Assembly (NCBI GenBank): GCA_035546855.1
Contig: DASZVY010000089.1
Span: 55,808 to 119,807, forward strand
From: Nitrobacter sp035546855
GTDB taxonomy: Bacteria > Pseudomonadota > Alphaproteobacteria > Rhizobiales > Xanthobacteraceae
Length of the DNA stretch: 64,000 bases
Reading direction: 5' to 3'
The notes under the pieces are model-generated. The model was not told the origin of the DNA, did not search any database, and was given only the letters and a program-made list of their open reading frames with translations. How positions within the stretch are numbered: the stretch's first letter is position 1; each line of letters opens with the position of its first letter. The position numbers and the translations under genes are program-made. Shown here piece by piece: positions 24,538 to 33,876 of the stretch.

Positions 24538-25131
24538 GTGGCAGGGCGAGGGGGCACATTGACCGGCGTCGTCGCGTCGCATGGCAAAAGCCGCAACGGC
24601 TATCTGAAGGCAGGTCTCGGGGGGCTCGTGACCGGGCTTCTGACCCCTGCGGTTCAGCCCTTGATCGATCGGATCAACGGGTCTCCGGGCGATTTGCGGA
24701 TCGTGCTTCTGGCGGTTCCGTTTGCCATCCTGGTGATGATTCTGGTTCGCGTCTATTCCGCCAATCAGTGGTGGGCGGCGCCGCTCGCCGGGATGGTCAC
24801 GCTGATTGCGTTCGTGTTCGCGATCAACGCCGCGATCTGGATCGGCAGCCAGATTTCCGATTCCGAAAAAGTGGTGAGGAATACGATGTCCGGCCTGGCC
24901 GGCGGATTCACCGGATCGGGGCTCATGGCCATCGGCATGTGCCTGCTGCCTGCGGGCCCGCGCGATCCGTTGGCCTGGGTGCCGATGCTGGTGATCGGCA
25001 CCTGCGCGGGCGCGTTGCTGGCAGTCGACAACGCCCTGTCGCTCGACCTCGTTTCCGTCCTGTATCCCGTGTGGCAGGCGGGCGTTGCCATCTGCCTGCT
25101 CATGGCGCTGCAGCACCCGCAAACGTCCTGA
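24538..25131 (+). CDS. Hypothetical multi-pass membrane protein
   Basis: 197-residue protein with about five or six hydrophobic segments and no family I recognise. It begins 11 bases after the tRNA; GTG at 24538 gives this length, and a TTG at 24559 after GAGGGGG is a reasonable alternative. Features: a glycine-rich first helix (GLGGLVTGLLTPAV), a positively charged loop, and a final pair of helices separated by a short acidic loop. It is 18 bases upstream of the old-yellow-enzyme gene. Confidence 0.65.
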   Translation: MAGRGGTLTGVVASHGKSRNGYLKAGLGGLVTGLLTPAVQPLIDRINGSPGDLRIVLLAVPFAILVMILVRVYSANQWWAAPLAGMVTLIAFVFAINAAIWIGSQISDSEKVVRNTMSGLAGGFTGSGLMAIGMCLLPAGPRDPLAWVPMLVIGTCAGALLAVDNALSLDLVSVLYPVWQAGVAICLLMALQHPQTS

Positions 25132-25149
25132 CACGCCTTCGAGGATTCG

Positions 25150-26313
25150 ATGCCGTCACATCTGTTTCAGCCTCTGTCATTGCGCGGCATCACGTTCCGC
25201 AATCGTGTCGTGATCTCGCCGATGTGCCAGTATTCCGCGATCGACGGCCTCGCGAACGATTGGCATCTCGTTCACCTCGGAAAATTCGCGCAGGGCGGCG
25301 CCGGTTCGGTCATGGTGGAAGCCACCGCGGTGACGGCAGAGGGCCGGATCACCCATGGCGATATCGGGCTGTGGCACGACGGGCAGATCGCGCCGCTGAA
25401 GCGGATCGCGACGGTGCTGAAGGACAATGGCGCAGTGCCCGCGATTCAGCTCGCCCACGCCGGCCGCAAAGCCAGCATGCAGCGGCCGTGGTTCGGCAAT
25501 GCCGCGCTCAACGATGCCGATCGCGCCCGTGGCGACTTGCCGTGGCAGGTGGTGGCGCCGAGCGCCATTCCGATGGATGAAGGCTGGTTGGTGCCGCATG
25601 AGCTTGCCGCCGCGGAGCTGAACGCGCTGCGCGACGACTGGCGCCGCGCCACGCTTCGCGCCGTCGAAGCCGGCTTCGATTTTCTCGAATTGCATTGCGC
25701 GCACGGCTATCTGCTGCACGAGTTCCTGTCGCCGCTCTCCAACCGCCGCACCGACGGATATGGCGGCGATCGCGCCGGACGGATGCGCTATCCCCTGGAG
25801 ATTCTGGAAACCGTTCGCGCGGCATGGCCGTCCGATCGTCCGCTGTCGGTGCGGATTTCCTCGGTCGACGGCATCGACGGCGGCATCGATCTCGCGGATT
25901 CCGTGGCGTTCGCGCGGGAAGCAAAAGCGCGGGGCGCCGACATCATCGATTGCTCGTCCGGCGGTCTGATGGGCTCGGCGACGGCCGCGCGCATTCCACG
26001 CGGCTACGGCTTTCAAGTGCCGTTTGCGCGAGCCATCCGCACCGAGGCGGACATTCCGACGATGGCGGTCGGCCTTATCCTGCACCCGCAACAGGCGGAG
26101 GACGTGCTCGCGCAGGGCAGCGCGGATCTCATCGCGATCGGGCGCGAGGCACTGTTCGATCCGAACTGGCCGCTGCACGCACGCATGGCGCTGGAGCAGG
26201 ACGGCGAGACGTTCGACGGCTGGCCGCAGCAATACGGCTGGTGGCTGGCGCGGCGCGAGCCGGGCCTGCGCAAACTCGAAGGTCCGGCACTGCCGTTTCG
26301 GAAGCAAGGCTGA
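25150..26313 (+). CDS. NADH:flavin oxidoreductase (old yellow enzyme, YqjM/NamA-like)
   Basis: 387-residue FMN-dependent ene-reductase. YqjM-type features: active-site cysteine in ISPMCQYS, QLAHAGRKAS, the His pair in ELHCAHGYLLHEFLSPLSN, catalytic arginine and glycine-rich phosphate-binding strand, and DLIAIGREALFDPNWP. GAGGATTCG precedes the ATG. The physiological substrate cannot be told from sequence; such enzymes reduce activated C=C bonds. Confidence 0.92.
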   Translation: MPSHLFQPLSLRGITFRNRVVISPMCQYSAIDGLANDWHLVHLGKFAQGGAGSVMVEATAVTAEGRITHGDIGLWHDGQIAPLKRIATVLKDNGAVPAIQLAHAGRKASMQRPWFGNAALNDADRARGDLPWQVVAPSAIPMDEGWLVPHELAAAELNALRDDWRRATLRAVEAGFDFLELHCAHGYLLHEFLSPLSNRRTDGYGGDRAGRMRYPLEILETVRAAWPSDRPLSVRISSVDGIDGGIDLADSVAFAREAKARGADIIDCSSGGLMGSATAARIPRGYGFQVPFARAIRTEADIPTMAVGLILHPQQAEDVLAQGSADLIAIGREALFDPNWPLHARMALEQDGETFDGWPQQYGWWLARREPGLRKLEGPALPFRKQG

Positions 26314-26384
26314 ACGCTCAGCCCGTCATCCCGAGGTGCGAGCGACCGTGTCGCGCGCCGCGACGGATGGTCGGCGCCCTCCGG

Positions 26385-26750
26385 TCATGCGGCTGACGGC
26401 ACCTGGTCGAGGAATCCGATGATGCTGCGGATGCGGCCGTCCTTGACAACGGCGAAGTCGGTGCCCTTGATCGGGCTGTCGATGCCGTCGGGTCCGAGCC
26501 CCCACGAAAAGCGCAGGTGGTCGCCGTAGCCGTCGGGCTTGCCGATCAGCGTGAAGCGAAATCCCGGAAACCGCTGCTGAACGCCGGCGATCAGTGCGTC
26601 GATGCCGGCATGTCCTTCACCGCTCATCAGCGGATCGACGTAGGTGGCGTCATCAGTCCAGTTCGCCGCCAGCATCGACCGCCGGCGATCGGCGGTCGTT
26701 TCGTTCCAGAGATCGATATAGCGGGCGGCGACAGTGGCGGCATTGGTCAT
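26385..26750 (-). CDS. SnoaL-like / NTF2-fold protein
   Basis: 121-residue small NTF2-like protein. It has the family pattern ARYIDLWNE near the N-terminus, WTDDATYVDPLMSGEGHAGI and FRFSW..., closing with KDGRIRSIIGFLDQVP. Substrate unknown. GGAGATGCACG precedes the ATG. It converges with the old-yellow-enzyme gene. Confidence 0.85.
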   Translation of the reverse strand: MTNAATVAARYIDLWNETTADRRRSMLAANWTDDATYVDPLMSGEGHAGIDALIAGVQQRFPGFRFTLIGKPDGYGDHLRFSWGLGPDGIDSPIKGTDFAVVKDGRIRSIIGFLDQVPSAA

Positions 26751-26870
26751 CGTGCATCTCCTTCGAGAGTTGGCCGAACCATTTCGGTGAAGCCACTCTC
26801 ATCGATGCGCGGCGCGAATTCGATTACCTCGCAGGTTATCGTTCCCGCATTTCAGGCGACCGGGGCATCT

Positions 26871-27110
26871 TAGAGCATGATGAAGTTAGGTTGAACCAAC
26901 CCGCGCTGTCATTGCGAGCCAACGGGTCGGCGCCGCAAGCGCGGTCGGGCGCGCCTTCGACGCGCCGTGAGACCGCCCGATGACAGGCTCCGCGAAATAA
27001 TCCAGAGCCACAAGGAAAGACCTGGGTTGCTTCGTCGCTCCGGGACAACGTTGCGCATTGCCCTTGGGCTCCCCGCAATGGCGGTGATTCAACCTCATGT
27101 CATCCCGCTT
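26871..27110 (+). repeat. MITE-like dispersed repeat, copy B
   Basis: Inverted relative to copy A at 13598-13846 and highly similar over about 240 bases. Ends: AGCATGATGAAGTTAGGTTG and ATGACATGAGGTTGAATCACC on opposite strands, each followed by (T/C)CATTGC, forming imperfect terminal inverted repeats. The right end abuts the stop of ridA. It lacks the 15-base internal duplication of copy A and has no coding capacity. It fills most of the 359-base gap between the SnoaL and ridA genes. Confidence 0.75.
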
Positions 27111-27460
27111 TAGCGCGCCGCAGTCACCATGATCTCGACGTTGTATTGAGGCGCTGCGAGTTTGACCTCGACGGTGGCGCGTGCCGGCGTGTTGCCGGCC
27201 GGGACCCACGCATCCCAGGCCGCGTTCATGTCGGCAAAGGTCTTCATGTCGGTCAGATAAATCGTCGCGGTCAGCAGCTTCGACTTGTCGGTCCCGGCTT
27301 TCGCCAGATGGCCGTCGATGATCGAGAGGATCTCCTGCGTCTGCTTGGTCACGCTGTCGCCGGCCGTTTTGTTGGCCACGATACCGGCGAGATAGACGGT
27401 GTTGCCATGGACCACGGCCTGGCTCATGCGCGGACCGGTTTCGAAACGCTGGATGGTCAT
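27110..27460 (-). CDS. RidA/YjgF family enamine deaminase
   Basis: 116-residue member of the Rid family, which hydrolyses reactive enamine/imine intermediates. The N-terminus (MTIQRFETGPRMSQAVVHGN) and GIVANKTAGDSVTKQTQEIL fit, as does the C-terminal ARATVEVKLAAPQYNVEIM. The arginine before the ATVEV strand (catalytic in RidA) is present. ATG at 27460 follows GGAGAGACAAG. The subfamily cannot be fixed from sequence alone. Its stop touches repeat copy B. Confidence 0.88.
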   Translation of the reverse strand: MTIQRFETGPRMSQAVVHGNTVYLAGIVANKTAGDSVTKQTQEILSIIDGHLAKAGTDKSKLLTATIYLTDMKTFADMNAAWDAWVPAGNTPARATVEVKLAAPQYNVEIMVTAAR

Positions 27461-27604
27461 CTTGTCTCTCCAATCGAATTGAGGCTGTTCCTTATCGCGG
27501 CATTGCGTGTCGCGCCAGTGTCCCGACTCCGAAGTTCGCCTCACTATCCGGCGTCTTAATAGCGAACGTCTGAACCACCACACTCGTTGCCTGAATACGC
27601 CCCG

Positions 27605-29257
27605 TCAGCCCACCGCCTTCGCCGCGGCCCGCCCGGCATTGCGGCCGGAGAACAGGCAGCCGCCGAGGAACGTGCCTTCCAGCGCGCGATAGCCGTGCAT
27701 GCCACCTCCGCCGAAACCCGCGGCTTCGCCGACGGCGTAGAGTCCGGGGATAACATGGCCATCGTTGCCGAACACGCGCGCGTCGAGATCCGTCTCGAAT
27801 CCGCCCAGCGTCTTGCGGGTGAGAATGTTGAGCTTCACGGCGATCAGCGGTCCGTGCGCGGGATCGAGGATGCGGTGCGGTTTCGCGGTACGGATCAACC
27901 GGTCGCCGATATAGCGCCGCGCGTTGTGGATGTTGATGACCTGCGTGTCCTTGGCGTAGGCGTTGGCGATCTCGCGATCGCGCGCCTCGATCTGGAGCCG
28001 GATATGATCGAGCCGCAGCAGATTGTCGCCGCTGAGCGCGTTCATGGCCTCGACGAGAGCGGCGAGATCGTCGCGCACGATGAAGTCGGCGCCATGGGTC
28101 TTGAAAGCTTCGACCGGTGCGGGGGCCCCCTTGTTGGTGGCGCGCTTCGCGGTCATCAGCCAGCTCTTGCCGGTGAGATCCGGGTTCTGCTCGGAGCCCG
28201 AGAGCGCGAATTCCTTCTTGATGATGCTCTGCGTCAGCACGAACCACGAATAATCGTAACCGGTCCGCAGGATGTAATCGAGTTGACCGAGCGTGTCCGA
28301 GCCGGGGAATAGCGGCGAGGGCAAACGTTTTCCTGTCGCGTCAAACCACATCGAGGACGGCCCCGGCAGGATGCGGATGCCGTGATTAGGCCAGATCGGG
28401 TCCCAGTTCCGGATGCCTTCGACATAGTGCCACATCCGGTCGCGGTTGATCAGGCGCGCCCCGGCGGCTTCCGTGATCCCGATCATGCGGCCATCGACAT
28501 GCGCCGGCACCCCGGAGATCATCGCTTTGGGCGGCGTGCCGAGCCGCGGCGGCCAGTTCTTCCGAACCATGTCGTGATTGCCGCCGATGCCGCCGGCCGC
28601 GACGATCACGGCCTGCGCCTTGAGCGCGAAGTCGCGGACGACCTGCCGCGAACTGCTCTCGCCGCGCGCCACCGTGGTCGGTTCCAGCACGACGCCGCTG
28701 ACGCCGTCGATGATGCCGCCGCTGCGCGTCAGCGCATCGACCCGATGGCGGAAGGCAAAGGTGAGGCGACCATGGGCCTCGGCCGCGCGGGCGCGCCGCA
28801 CGAACGGGTCCACGATGCCGGGGCCCGTTCCCCAGGTCACGTGGAAGCGTGGCACCGAATTGCCATGGCTCATGGCGTCGTAGCCGCCGCGTTCGGCCCA
28901 GCCGACCACGGGAAAAATTCGGTGGCCCATGGCGCGCAACCAGTCGCGCTTCTCCCCAGCCGCGAAGCCGACATAGGCTTCGGCCCATCGTCGCGGCCAG
29001 TGGTCCTCGTCACGGTCGAACCCGGCCGAGCCCATCCAGTCCTGCAGCGCGAGATCGTGGCTGTCCTTGATGCCGAGCCGCCGTTGCTCCGGCGTGTCGA
29101 CCAGGAACAGGCCGCCGAGCGACCAGAACGCCTGACCACCAAGGCTTTGCTCGCCTTCCTGCTCGAGCAACACGACGCGCTTGCCGGCGTCGGCGATTTC
29201 GGTTGCCGCGACGAGGCCGGCAAGACCTGCGCCGATCACGATGATGTCCGCATCCAT
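27605..29257 (-). CDS. FAD-binding dehydrogenase (fumarate reductase/ketosteroid dehydrogenase-like)
   Basis: 550-residue flavoprotein with an N-terminal Rossmann dinucleotide site (IIVIGAGLAGLVAATEIADAG), the flavin-binding GGQAFWSLGGLF, a central substrate-binding cap and a C-terminal FAD motif GLYAVGEAAGFGGGGMHG. The set matches the FAD-dependent oxidoreductase_2 family (fumarate reductase flavoprotein/3-ketosteroid dehydrogenase relatives); the acceptor and substrate are unknown. ATG at 29257 follows GGGGGACAAACA. It is cotranscribed ahead of ridA, with a 144-base gap. Confidence 0.88.
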   Translation of the reverse strand: MDADIIVIGAGLAGLVAATEIADAGKRVVLLEQEGEQSLGGQAFWSLGGLFLVDTPEQRRLGIKDSHDLALQDWMGSAGFDRDEDHWPRRWAEAYVGFAAGEKRDWLRAMGHRIFPVVGWAERGGYDAMSHGNSVPRFHVTWGTGPGIVDPFVRRARAAEAHGRLTFAFRHRVDALTRSGGIIDGVSGVVLEPTTVARGESSSRQVVRDFALKAQAVIVAAGGIGGNHDMVRKNWPPRLGTPPKAMISGVPAHVDGRMIGITEAAGARLINRDRMWHYVEGIRNWDPIWPNHGIRILPGPSSMWFDATGKRLPSPLFPGSDTLGQLDYILRTGYDYSWFVLTQSIIKKEFALSGSEQNPDLTGKSWLMTAKRATNKGAPAPVEAFKTHGADFIVRDDLAALVEAMNALSGDNLLRLDHIRLQIEARDREIANAYAKDTQVINIHNARRYIGDRLIRTAKPHRILDPAHGPLIAVKLNILTRKTLGGFETDLDARVFGNDGHVIPGLYAVGEAAGFGGGGMHGYRALEGTFLGGCLFSGRNAGRAAAKAVG

Positions 29258-29514
29258 TGTTTGTCCCCCGCGCGGATGTGATTGAAGCGTGCCGGAACGA
29301 TGTCGGTCAATCGTCAAACAAGGTTACCGGTTCGGTCGCGTTGTTCCGGCTGCGTCCGAACGGCAACTGCAGCGCCCCTGCAACACTGGATTTGAATTTG
29401 AGTGAAGGCGGGAAGATCGTCTGGACAAAAAGCCGATCTCGCCAGAGGCTACACATGCCTTGGCATCACAGGGTTGCGGATTCGGGACCGCGGGCTTCGG
29501 GATTGGGGCTGGCT

Positions 29515-29973
29515 ATGAAAGTCGTGACGGGGTTGCTCGCAGCGGTTCTCCTGCTGACGGGAATGACCGCGAGTCATGCGGTGGTGCGAATCGCAGGCGA
29601 TCGGGGCGGGCGGATCGGCACTTACGTCGACAAGTATCAGGGCCTGCGCAGTTCCGGCGAGTCGGTCATCATCGACGGGCTTTGTGCGTCGGCCTGCACC
29701 ATCGTCCTCGGTGCCATTCCCCGCGACAGGATTTGCGTGACCTCCCATGCCAGCCTCGGATTTCACGCGGCATGGGATTTCGACGCCGACGGACGGGTCG
29801 TGACCAATCCCGAGGCGACACACATGCTGTTCCTGATGTATCCGTCGGTGATCCGGCACTGGATCAGGCAGCGCGGTGGATTGACCCGGCATATGATTTT
29901 TCTTCGCGGGCGCCAGCTCGCAGGGATGTACCGTCCCTGTTATCTGGACGCACAGGCATCGGTCCGCCGCTGA
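29515..29973 (+). CDS. Secreted ClpP-like (S14/COG3904-type) protein
   Basis: 152-residue protein with a signal peptide (MKVVTGLLAAVLLLTGMTASHA). The core GRIGTYVDKYQGLRSSGESV, IDGLCASACTIVLGAI and LGFHAAW resembles the periplasmic ClpP/enoyl-CoA-fold proteases, with a candidate serine in CASACT and histidine in LGFHAAW. A third catalytic residue is not obvious. An alternative start at 29455 after AGAGG would add 20 residues before the signal, which is unlikely. Lone gene between the flavoprotein and SCO1 genes. Confidence 0.6.
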   Translation: MKVVTGLLAAVLLLTGMTASHAVVRIAGDRGGRIGTYVDKYQGLRSSGESVIIDGLCASACTIVLGAIPRDRICVTSHASLGFHAAWDFDADGRVVTNPEATHMLFLMYPSVIRHWIRQRGGLTRHMIFLRGRQLAGMYRPCYLDAQASVRR

Positions 29974-30158
29974 GCCCTCCGCATGTCGTGATCGCGGCCG
30001 GTCAGGCGGCGCTTGCCCGCGGACGCTATCGATTCTATCTGGAACCTGCTTCGGATTGGCAGAGACGGTTTGCCGATCCCGTGTCGTGCGTGTGAGAGCC
30101 TGCTGCGATCGCTTCTGCGCACTGCCCTCGCTGTTGATAGAGAATTCAGGGAACTTCC

Positions 30159-30752
30159 ATGACCGATCGTGTGGCCCGTCCGCTGGTGGTGTTTGCCGCG
30201 TTCGCCGGGAGTCTGGTAGTCGGGCTCGTGGTGGTGCTGTGGCTTCTTGGCGGTCTGCGCGGAGCGACCGCGCCGGCTTCGATCGGCGGTCCATTTCAAC
30301 TGACTGACCAGACCGGGCAAACCGTCACGGAAAAGAGCTTGGTGGGCCGTCCGACGCTGATTTTCTTCGGCTACACCCATTGTCCCGATGTCTGTCCGAC
30401 CTCGCTGTTCGAGATGTCCGAAGTGCTGCGGGCGATGGGCAAGGACGCCGACAAGGTCAACGCTTACTTCGTGTCGGTCGATCCCGAGCGCGATACCCCC
30501 GCCGTCATGAAGGACTACCTGTCGAGTTTCGATCCGCACCTGAAGGGCCTGACCGGCAGCCCGGATGCGGTGGCAAAAATCGTCAAGGCCTATCGCGTCT
30601 ATGCCAAGAAGGTGCCGCTCAAGGATGGCGACTACAACATGGACCACACCGCGCTGATTTATCTGATGGATCGCGACGGCAACTTTGTCGCGCCGTTCAA
30701 CCTCAACCGGACACCCGAAGCGGCCGCCGCCGATCTCAAGCACTATCTCTGA
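30159..30752 (+). CDS. SCO1/SenC family copper chaperone
   Basis: 197-residue membrane-anchored thioredoxin-fold protein that helps deliver copper to cytochrome c oxidase. One N-terminal helix (about residues 9-32), then the copper motif CPDVCP in FFGYTHCPDVCPTSLFE and the ligand histidine in YNMDHTALIYLMD. No oxidase genes are nearby. GGGAACTTCC precedes the ATG. Its last 17 bases overlap the end of the convergent glycosyltransferase gene. Confidence 0.92.
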   Translation: MTDRVARPLVVFAAFAGSLVVGLVVVLWLLGGLRGATAPASIGGPFQLTDQTGQTVTEKSLVGRPTLIFFGYTHCPDVCPTSLFEMSEVLRAMGKDADKVNAYFVSVDPERDTPAVMKDYLSSFDPHLKGLTGSPDAVAKIVKAYRVYAKKVPLKDGDYNMDHTALIYLMDRDGNFVAPFNLNRTPEAAAADLKHYL

Positions 30753-32829
30753 GCCGCCTCCGCGGAGGACGTTGCCTGACAGCGGCGCGCTGGCGCGATG
30801 CGGCAAACGGTTCATCAATATTGCGTGAGAGCCCGTGCTCGGTTTTTTCCCACCTGTAAGGATCGGTGAGGAACTGATAGACCGCGCGCCACGCTGCGAT
30901 CGAAAGACAGCCCCAATAGAGCGGCGTCAGCGCGAGAATCCAGCCGCGGCGCAGATGTCCACGCCGGGCCAGACCCGCCAGGCCGATTGCGACGGTTGAA
31001 ATCAGGCCGGCGGCGATGGCCGTCAGGTGCAGCGGCGTGATCGGAGTGATGGCGGCCCAGTGGACGGAGCCAGTGACACGGTTCGCCAGAACGCCGAGCA
31101 GATCGGCGACGAGAACAGGGAAGGTCAGCGCCGTCAGCACGTTGCCGCCGATGATCGCGTTGAGGGTCAGGAAGCCCGCGGGCCCGGCTTCGCGCCAGAG
31201 CCGTACCGGCGCGCGCATGTGCACGCTCCACGTTTGCATCCAGCCTTTCATCCATCGCGTGCGTTGTCGCAGCCATCCGCCGAAACGCGCCGGCGCCTCC
31301 TCGCGGGTCGTGGAGGAAAACGTGGTGGAGCGATAGCCAAAACGCGCGAGACGAAAGCCGAGATCGGCATCTTCGGTGACGTTGTAGGCATCCCAGCCGC
31401 CAACGCCGCGCAGAGCGGATGTGCGGAAATGGTTCGAGGACCCACCGAGTGGCAGTGGCGCGCCCAACGCGGCGAGGCCGGGAAGGAAAACGTCGAATTG
31501 TCCGGCATATTCGGCCGCGAACGTTCGCGACAGCCAGCTTTCCGTGCCGTTCGCGATACAAAGGCGGGCCTGTGCGCAGGCGACATCAGGTCCGGCGACG
31601 CGAAAAGCGTCGAGCGCCGCGCGGAGCTGCGCGGGATCGGGCCGGTCCTCGGCATCGAAGACGGCGACGAAGCTGCCGCGGGCGAAGGCCAGCGCGTGAT
31701 TGAGAGCCTTCGGTTTCGTGCGCGGGCCGCTGGGCGGTGCCGTCAGCACCCGGACATGCGGCATCGGGCCGAGACGCGCGAGCGCGGCGCGGGTTGCGAG
31801 GTCGTCGAGTTCGGTGACCACGATGATGTCGAGTTTTTCGCGCGGATAGTCGATCGCATCCAACCCCCGCATGAGCGGGACGACGGAGCTTGCCTCCCGA
31901 TACAGCGCGATGATGACCGTATAGACGGGCAGGCTGTCATCGGAGAGGCGGCGCCGTTTTGCGGGTATCTCAGGCCGCGTTGCGCTCGCGATCAGGCGCA
32001 GGCCGATAAAGGCCAGAAACCAGAACGCGAGCAAGTTGCCGCCGACCTCTGCCGGGAAGGCGGGCGGCAGCATCATCAGCGTGGCCAACAGGCCCGTCTG
32101 CGCAAGGCGCCGCCACCATCGCTGTGCGGATCGGCCGGCTCGCGGCGCCGCCGATAGCATCGGAAATTCCCGCTTCAATGCGTCGGCGGCGGATTGGCCG
32201 AATATCGCGGCCGCTTCACGCATCAGGAAGCAGTCGAGATCGGCATGGGAGCAAAGGCGGATCCGGGCGAGGGCAGACGGATACATGTCCGCCAGCCGGC
32301 ACAGCCTGCGTGCGGTGAAGCCGCGCGGCGCCACCACGAACGTCAGGTGGCCGTCACGCCGCAACGGCAGGATGCCATGCCTCGCGGCATAGACGAATTG
32401 GGAGTCGGTCAGGGGGCAATCGGCCCGGCTGGTTTCGGTGAATATTTCGATTTCGATGCCGGTGTGAGCCGCGAGACAATCGAGGTAGGCGGCCTCACCG
32501 ATGCGGCCCTGCGTGATCAGAACCTGGTCGGCGCCCACCGCAACGTCATGGCTGCGTGCCTCGGCCGCAGCCAGGACTTCGGCCCCGAACACCCGCCGCA
32601 GGCAATCGAGCTCGGAGGCCGGGCCGGGTTCTGGACGGTGCGGAATGTTATCGTTGCCGGATCGCAGGATGCGGATGACGCCAGCGGGGAATTCCGGCCA
32701 GCGTGGCACCGAAGGCCGTGGCGCATGTTCCGGTCCCGCGCTCCGGTCGAACCGTCGCGCGGCGTGGCCTGCGCTATCCTCGCTGTGGACCCCCAAGGCC
32801 ACGCGATACTCCGCTGACGCAAACGACAC
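30736..32829 (-). CDS. Processive family 2 glycosyltransferase with GspE-N-like domain
   Basis: Large inner-membrane glycosyltransferase, 697 residues from GTG 32829 (start uncertain). An N-terminal region of about 200 residues (ITQGRIGEAAYLDCLAAHTG, LPLRRDGHLTFVVAP) resembles the MshE/GspE N-terminal domain. Two helices are followed by a GT2 domain: VYTVIIALYRE, VAVFDAEDRPDPAQ (acidic motif), NVTEDADLGFRLARFGY and the processive QxxRW motif in RQRTRWMKGW, then four C-terminal helices. Cellulose-synthase-like, presumably making a secreted polysaccharide; no partner export genes are next to it. Confidence 0.85.
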   Translation of the reverse strand: MSFASAEYRVALGVHSEDSAGHAARRFDRSAGPEHAPRPSVPRWPEFPAGVIRILRSGNDNIPHRPEPGPASELDCLRRVFGAEVLAAAEARSHDVAVGADQVLITQGRIGEAAYLDCLAAHTGIEIEIFTETSRADCPLTDSQFVYAARHGILPLRRDGHLTFVVAPRGFTARRLCRLADMYPSALARIRLCSHADLDCFLMREAAAIFGQSAADALKREFPMLSAAPRAGRSAQRWWRRLAQTGLLATLMMLPPAFPAEVGGNLLAFWFLAFIGLRLIASATRPEIPAKRRRLSDDSLPVYTVIIALYREASSVVPLMRGLDAIDYPREKLDIIVVTELDDLATRAALARLGPMPHVRVLTAPPSGPRTKPKALNHALAFARGSFVAVFDAEDRPDPAQLRAALDAFRVAGPDVACAQARLCIANGTESWLSRTFAAEYAGQFDVFLPGLAALGAPLPLGGSSNHFRTSALRGVGGWDAYNVTEDADLGFRLARFGYRSTTFSSTTREEAPARFGGWLRQRTRWMKGWMQTWSVHMRAPVRLWREAGPAGFLTLNAIIGGNVLTALTFPVLVADLLGVLANRVTGSVHWAAITPITPLHLTAIAAGLISTVAIGLAGLARRGHLRRGWILALTPLYWGCLSIAAWRAVYQFLTDPYRWEKTEHGLSRNIDEPFAASRQRAAVRQRPPRRRLRDSA

Positions 32830-32882
32830 TCGCGTCTCGCCCCGGATGGTCTATAAGACCATCCATTCGAAAGCCGCTCTTG

Positions 32883-33821
32883 ATGCAACCACAGATTGCC
32901 GCACTGATCAACGAAAGATTGACCGGCCGGCTCCGTACGACCGTGCGGGCCGCAGGACGGCTTGTCGCCGTGACTGTGTTGGGCGCGATGCTGTCGGCGG
33001 GAGGCAGCCGTGCCGAAACGCAGTCCGGGCCTTCTTCGAAGGCGCCGGCAGTCGCGCCGCAGGCGGTCCCGGGCTTCTGGGATCCGCGCCGCCGGCCCGA
33101 TCGTCCGGATCTGTCGCGTCTCACCGTCATCCGCTTTATGACAGAGACCGACTATCCGCCGTTCAATTTCACCGGGCCCGACGGCAATCCTGCCGGCTTC
33201 AACGTCGATCTGGCGCGATCGCTGTGCGACGAGATCAAGGTCACCTGCACCATCCAGATGCGGCGGTTCGATACGCTGATCGATGCGCTCACCAGCAATC
33301 GCGGCGATGCCATCATTGCTTCGCTCGCGGTGACACCGGCGCTGCGCGCCAAGGTGGACTTCACCGATCCTTATTATCGCGCGCCGGCCCGCTTCGTCTC
33401 GCGCCGCGATGCCGTGATGGCGGACGTTCGCCCCGAATATCTGGAGGGCAAGAAGGTCGGCGTCATCGCCGGTTCCGCGCACGAGGCCTATCTCAAGGCG
33501 TTTTTCACCGACGCGGAGCTTCATGCTTATCCAAACGACGCGGCTTTGCGGCAGGCGTTGCAGCGGGGCGACGTCGATTTCATTTTCGGCGACGCGATCT
33601 CGCTGGGATTCTGGATCAATGGCACCGATTCCGCCAACTGCTGCGCGTTCAGCGGCGGCCCGTTTGTCGAAAGCCGCTATTTCGGCGAGGGCATCGGCAT
33701 TGCCGTCCGGAAAGGCAATGATGTGCTCAGGCAAGCATTGAACTGGGCACTGTTCCGGATCTGGGAAAAAGGCCGCTATACCGATCTGTGGCTGCGGTAT
33801 TTTTCCGTCAGCCCGTTTTAA
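32883..33821 (+). CDS. Amino-acid-type ABC transporter solute-binding protein
   Basis: 312-residue periplasmic solute-binding protein (family 3). Signal-type N-terminus with LVAVTVLGAMLSAGGSRAE, a proline-rich linker, then the domain: VIRFMTETDYPPFNF, GNPAGFNVDLARSLCDEI, RFDTLIDALTSNRGDAIIAS and KVDFTDPYY. ATG at 32883 is chosen from the signal peptide. No permease or ATPase genes are adjacent, so its transporter is unknown. Confidence 0.88.
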   Translation: MQPQIAALINERLTGRLRTTVRAAGRLVAVTVLGAMLSAGGSRAETQSGPSSKAPAVAPQAVPGFWDPRRRPDRPDLSRLTVIRFMTETDYPPFNFTGPDGNPAGFNVDLARSLCDEIKVTCTIQMRRFDTLIDALTSNRGDAIIASLAVTPALRAKVDFTDPYYRAPARFVSRRDAVMADVRPEYLEGKKVGVIAGSAHEAYLKAFFTDAELHAYPNDAALRQALQRGDVDFIFGDAISLGFWINGTDSANCCAFSGGPFVESRYFGEGIGIAVRKGNDVLRQALNWALFRIWEKGRYTDLWLRYFSVSPF

Positions 33822-33876
33822 TGCGAAGGACGATGGCGTCGCGGATGTGACCGTGCGTCATGGAGAGAGAGTAGAG

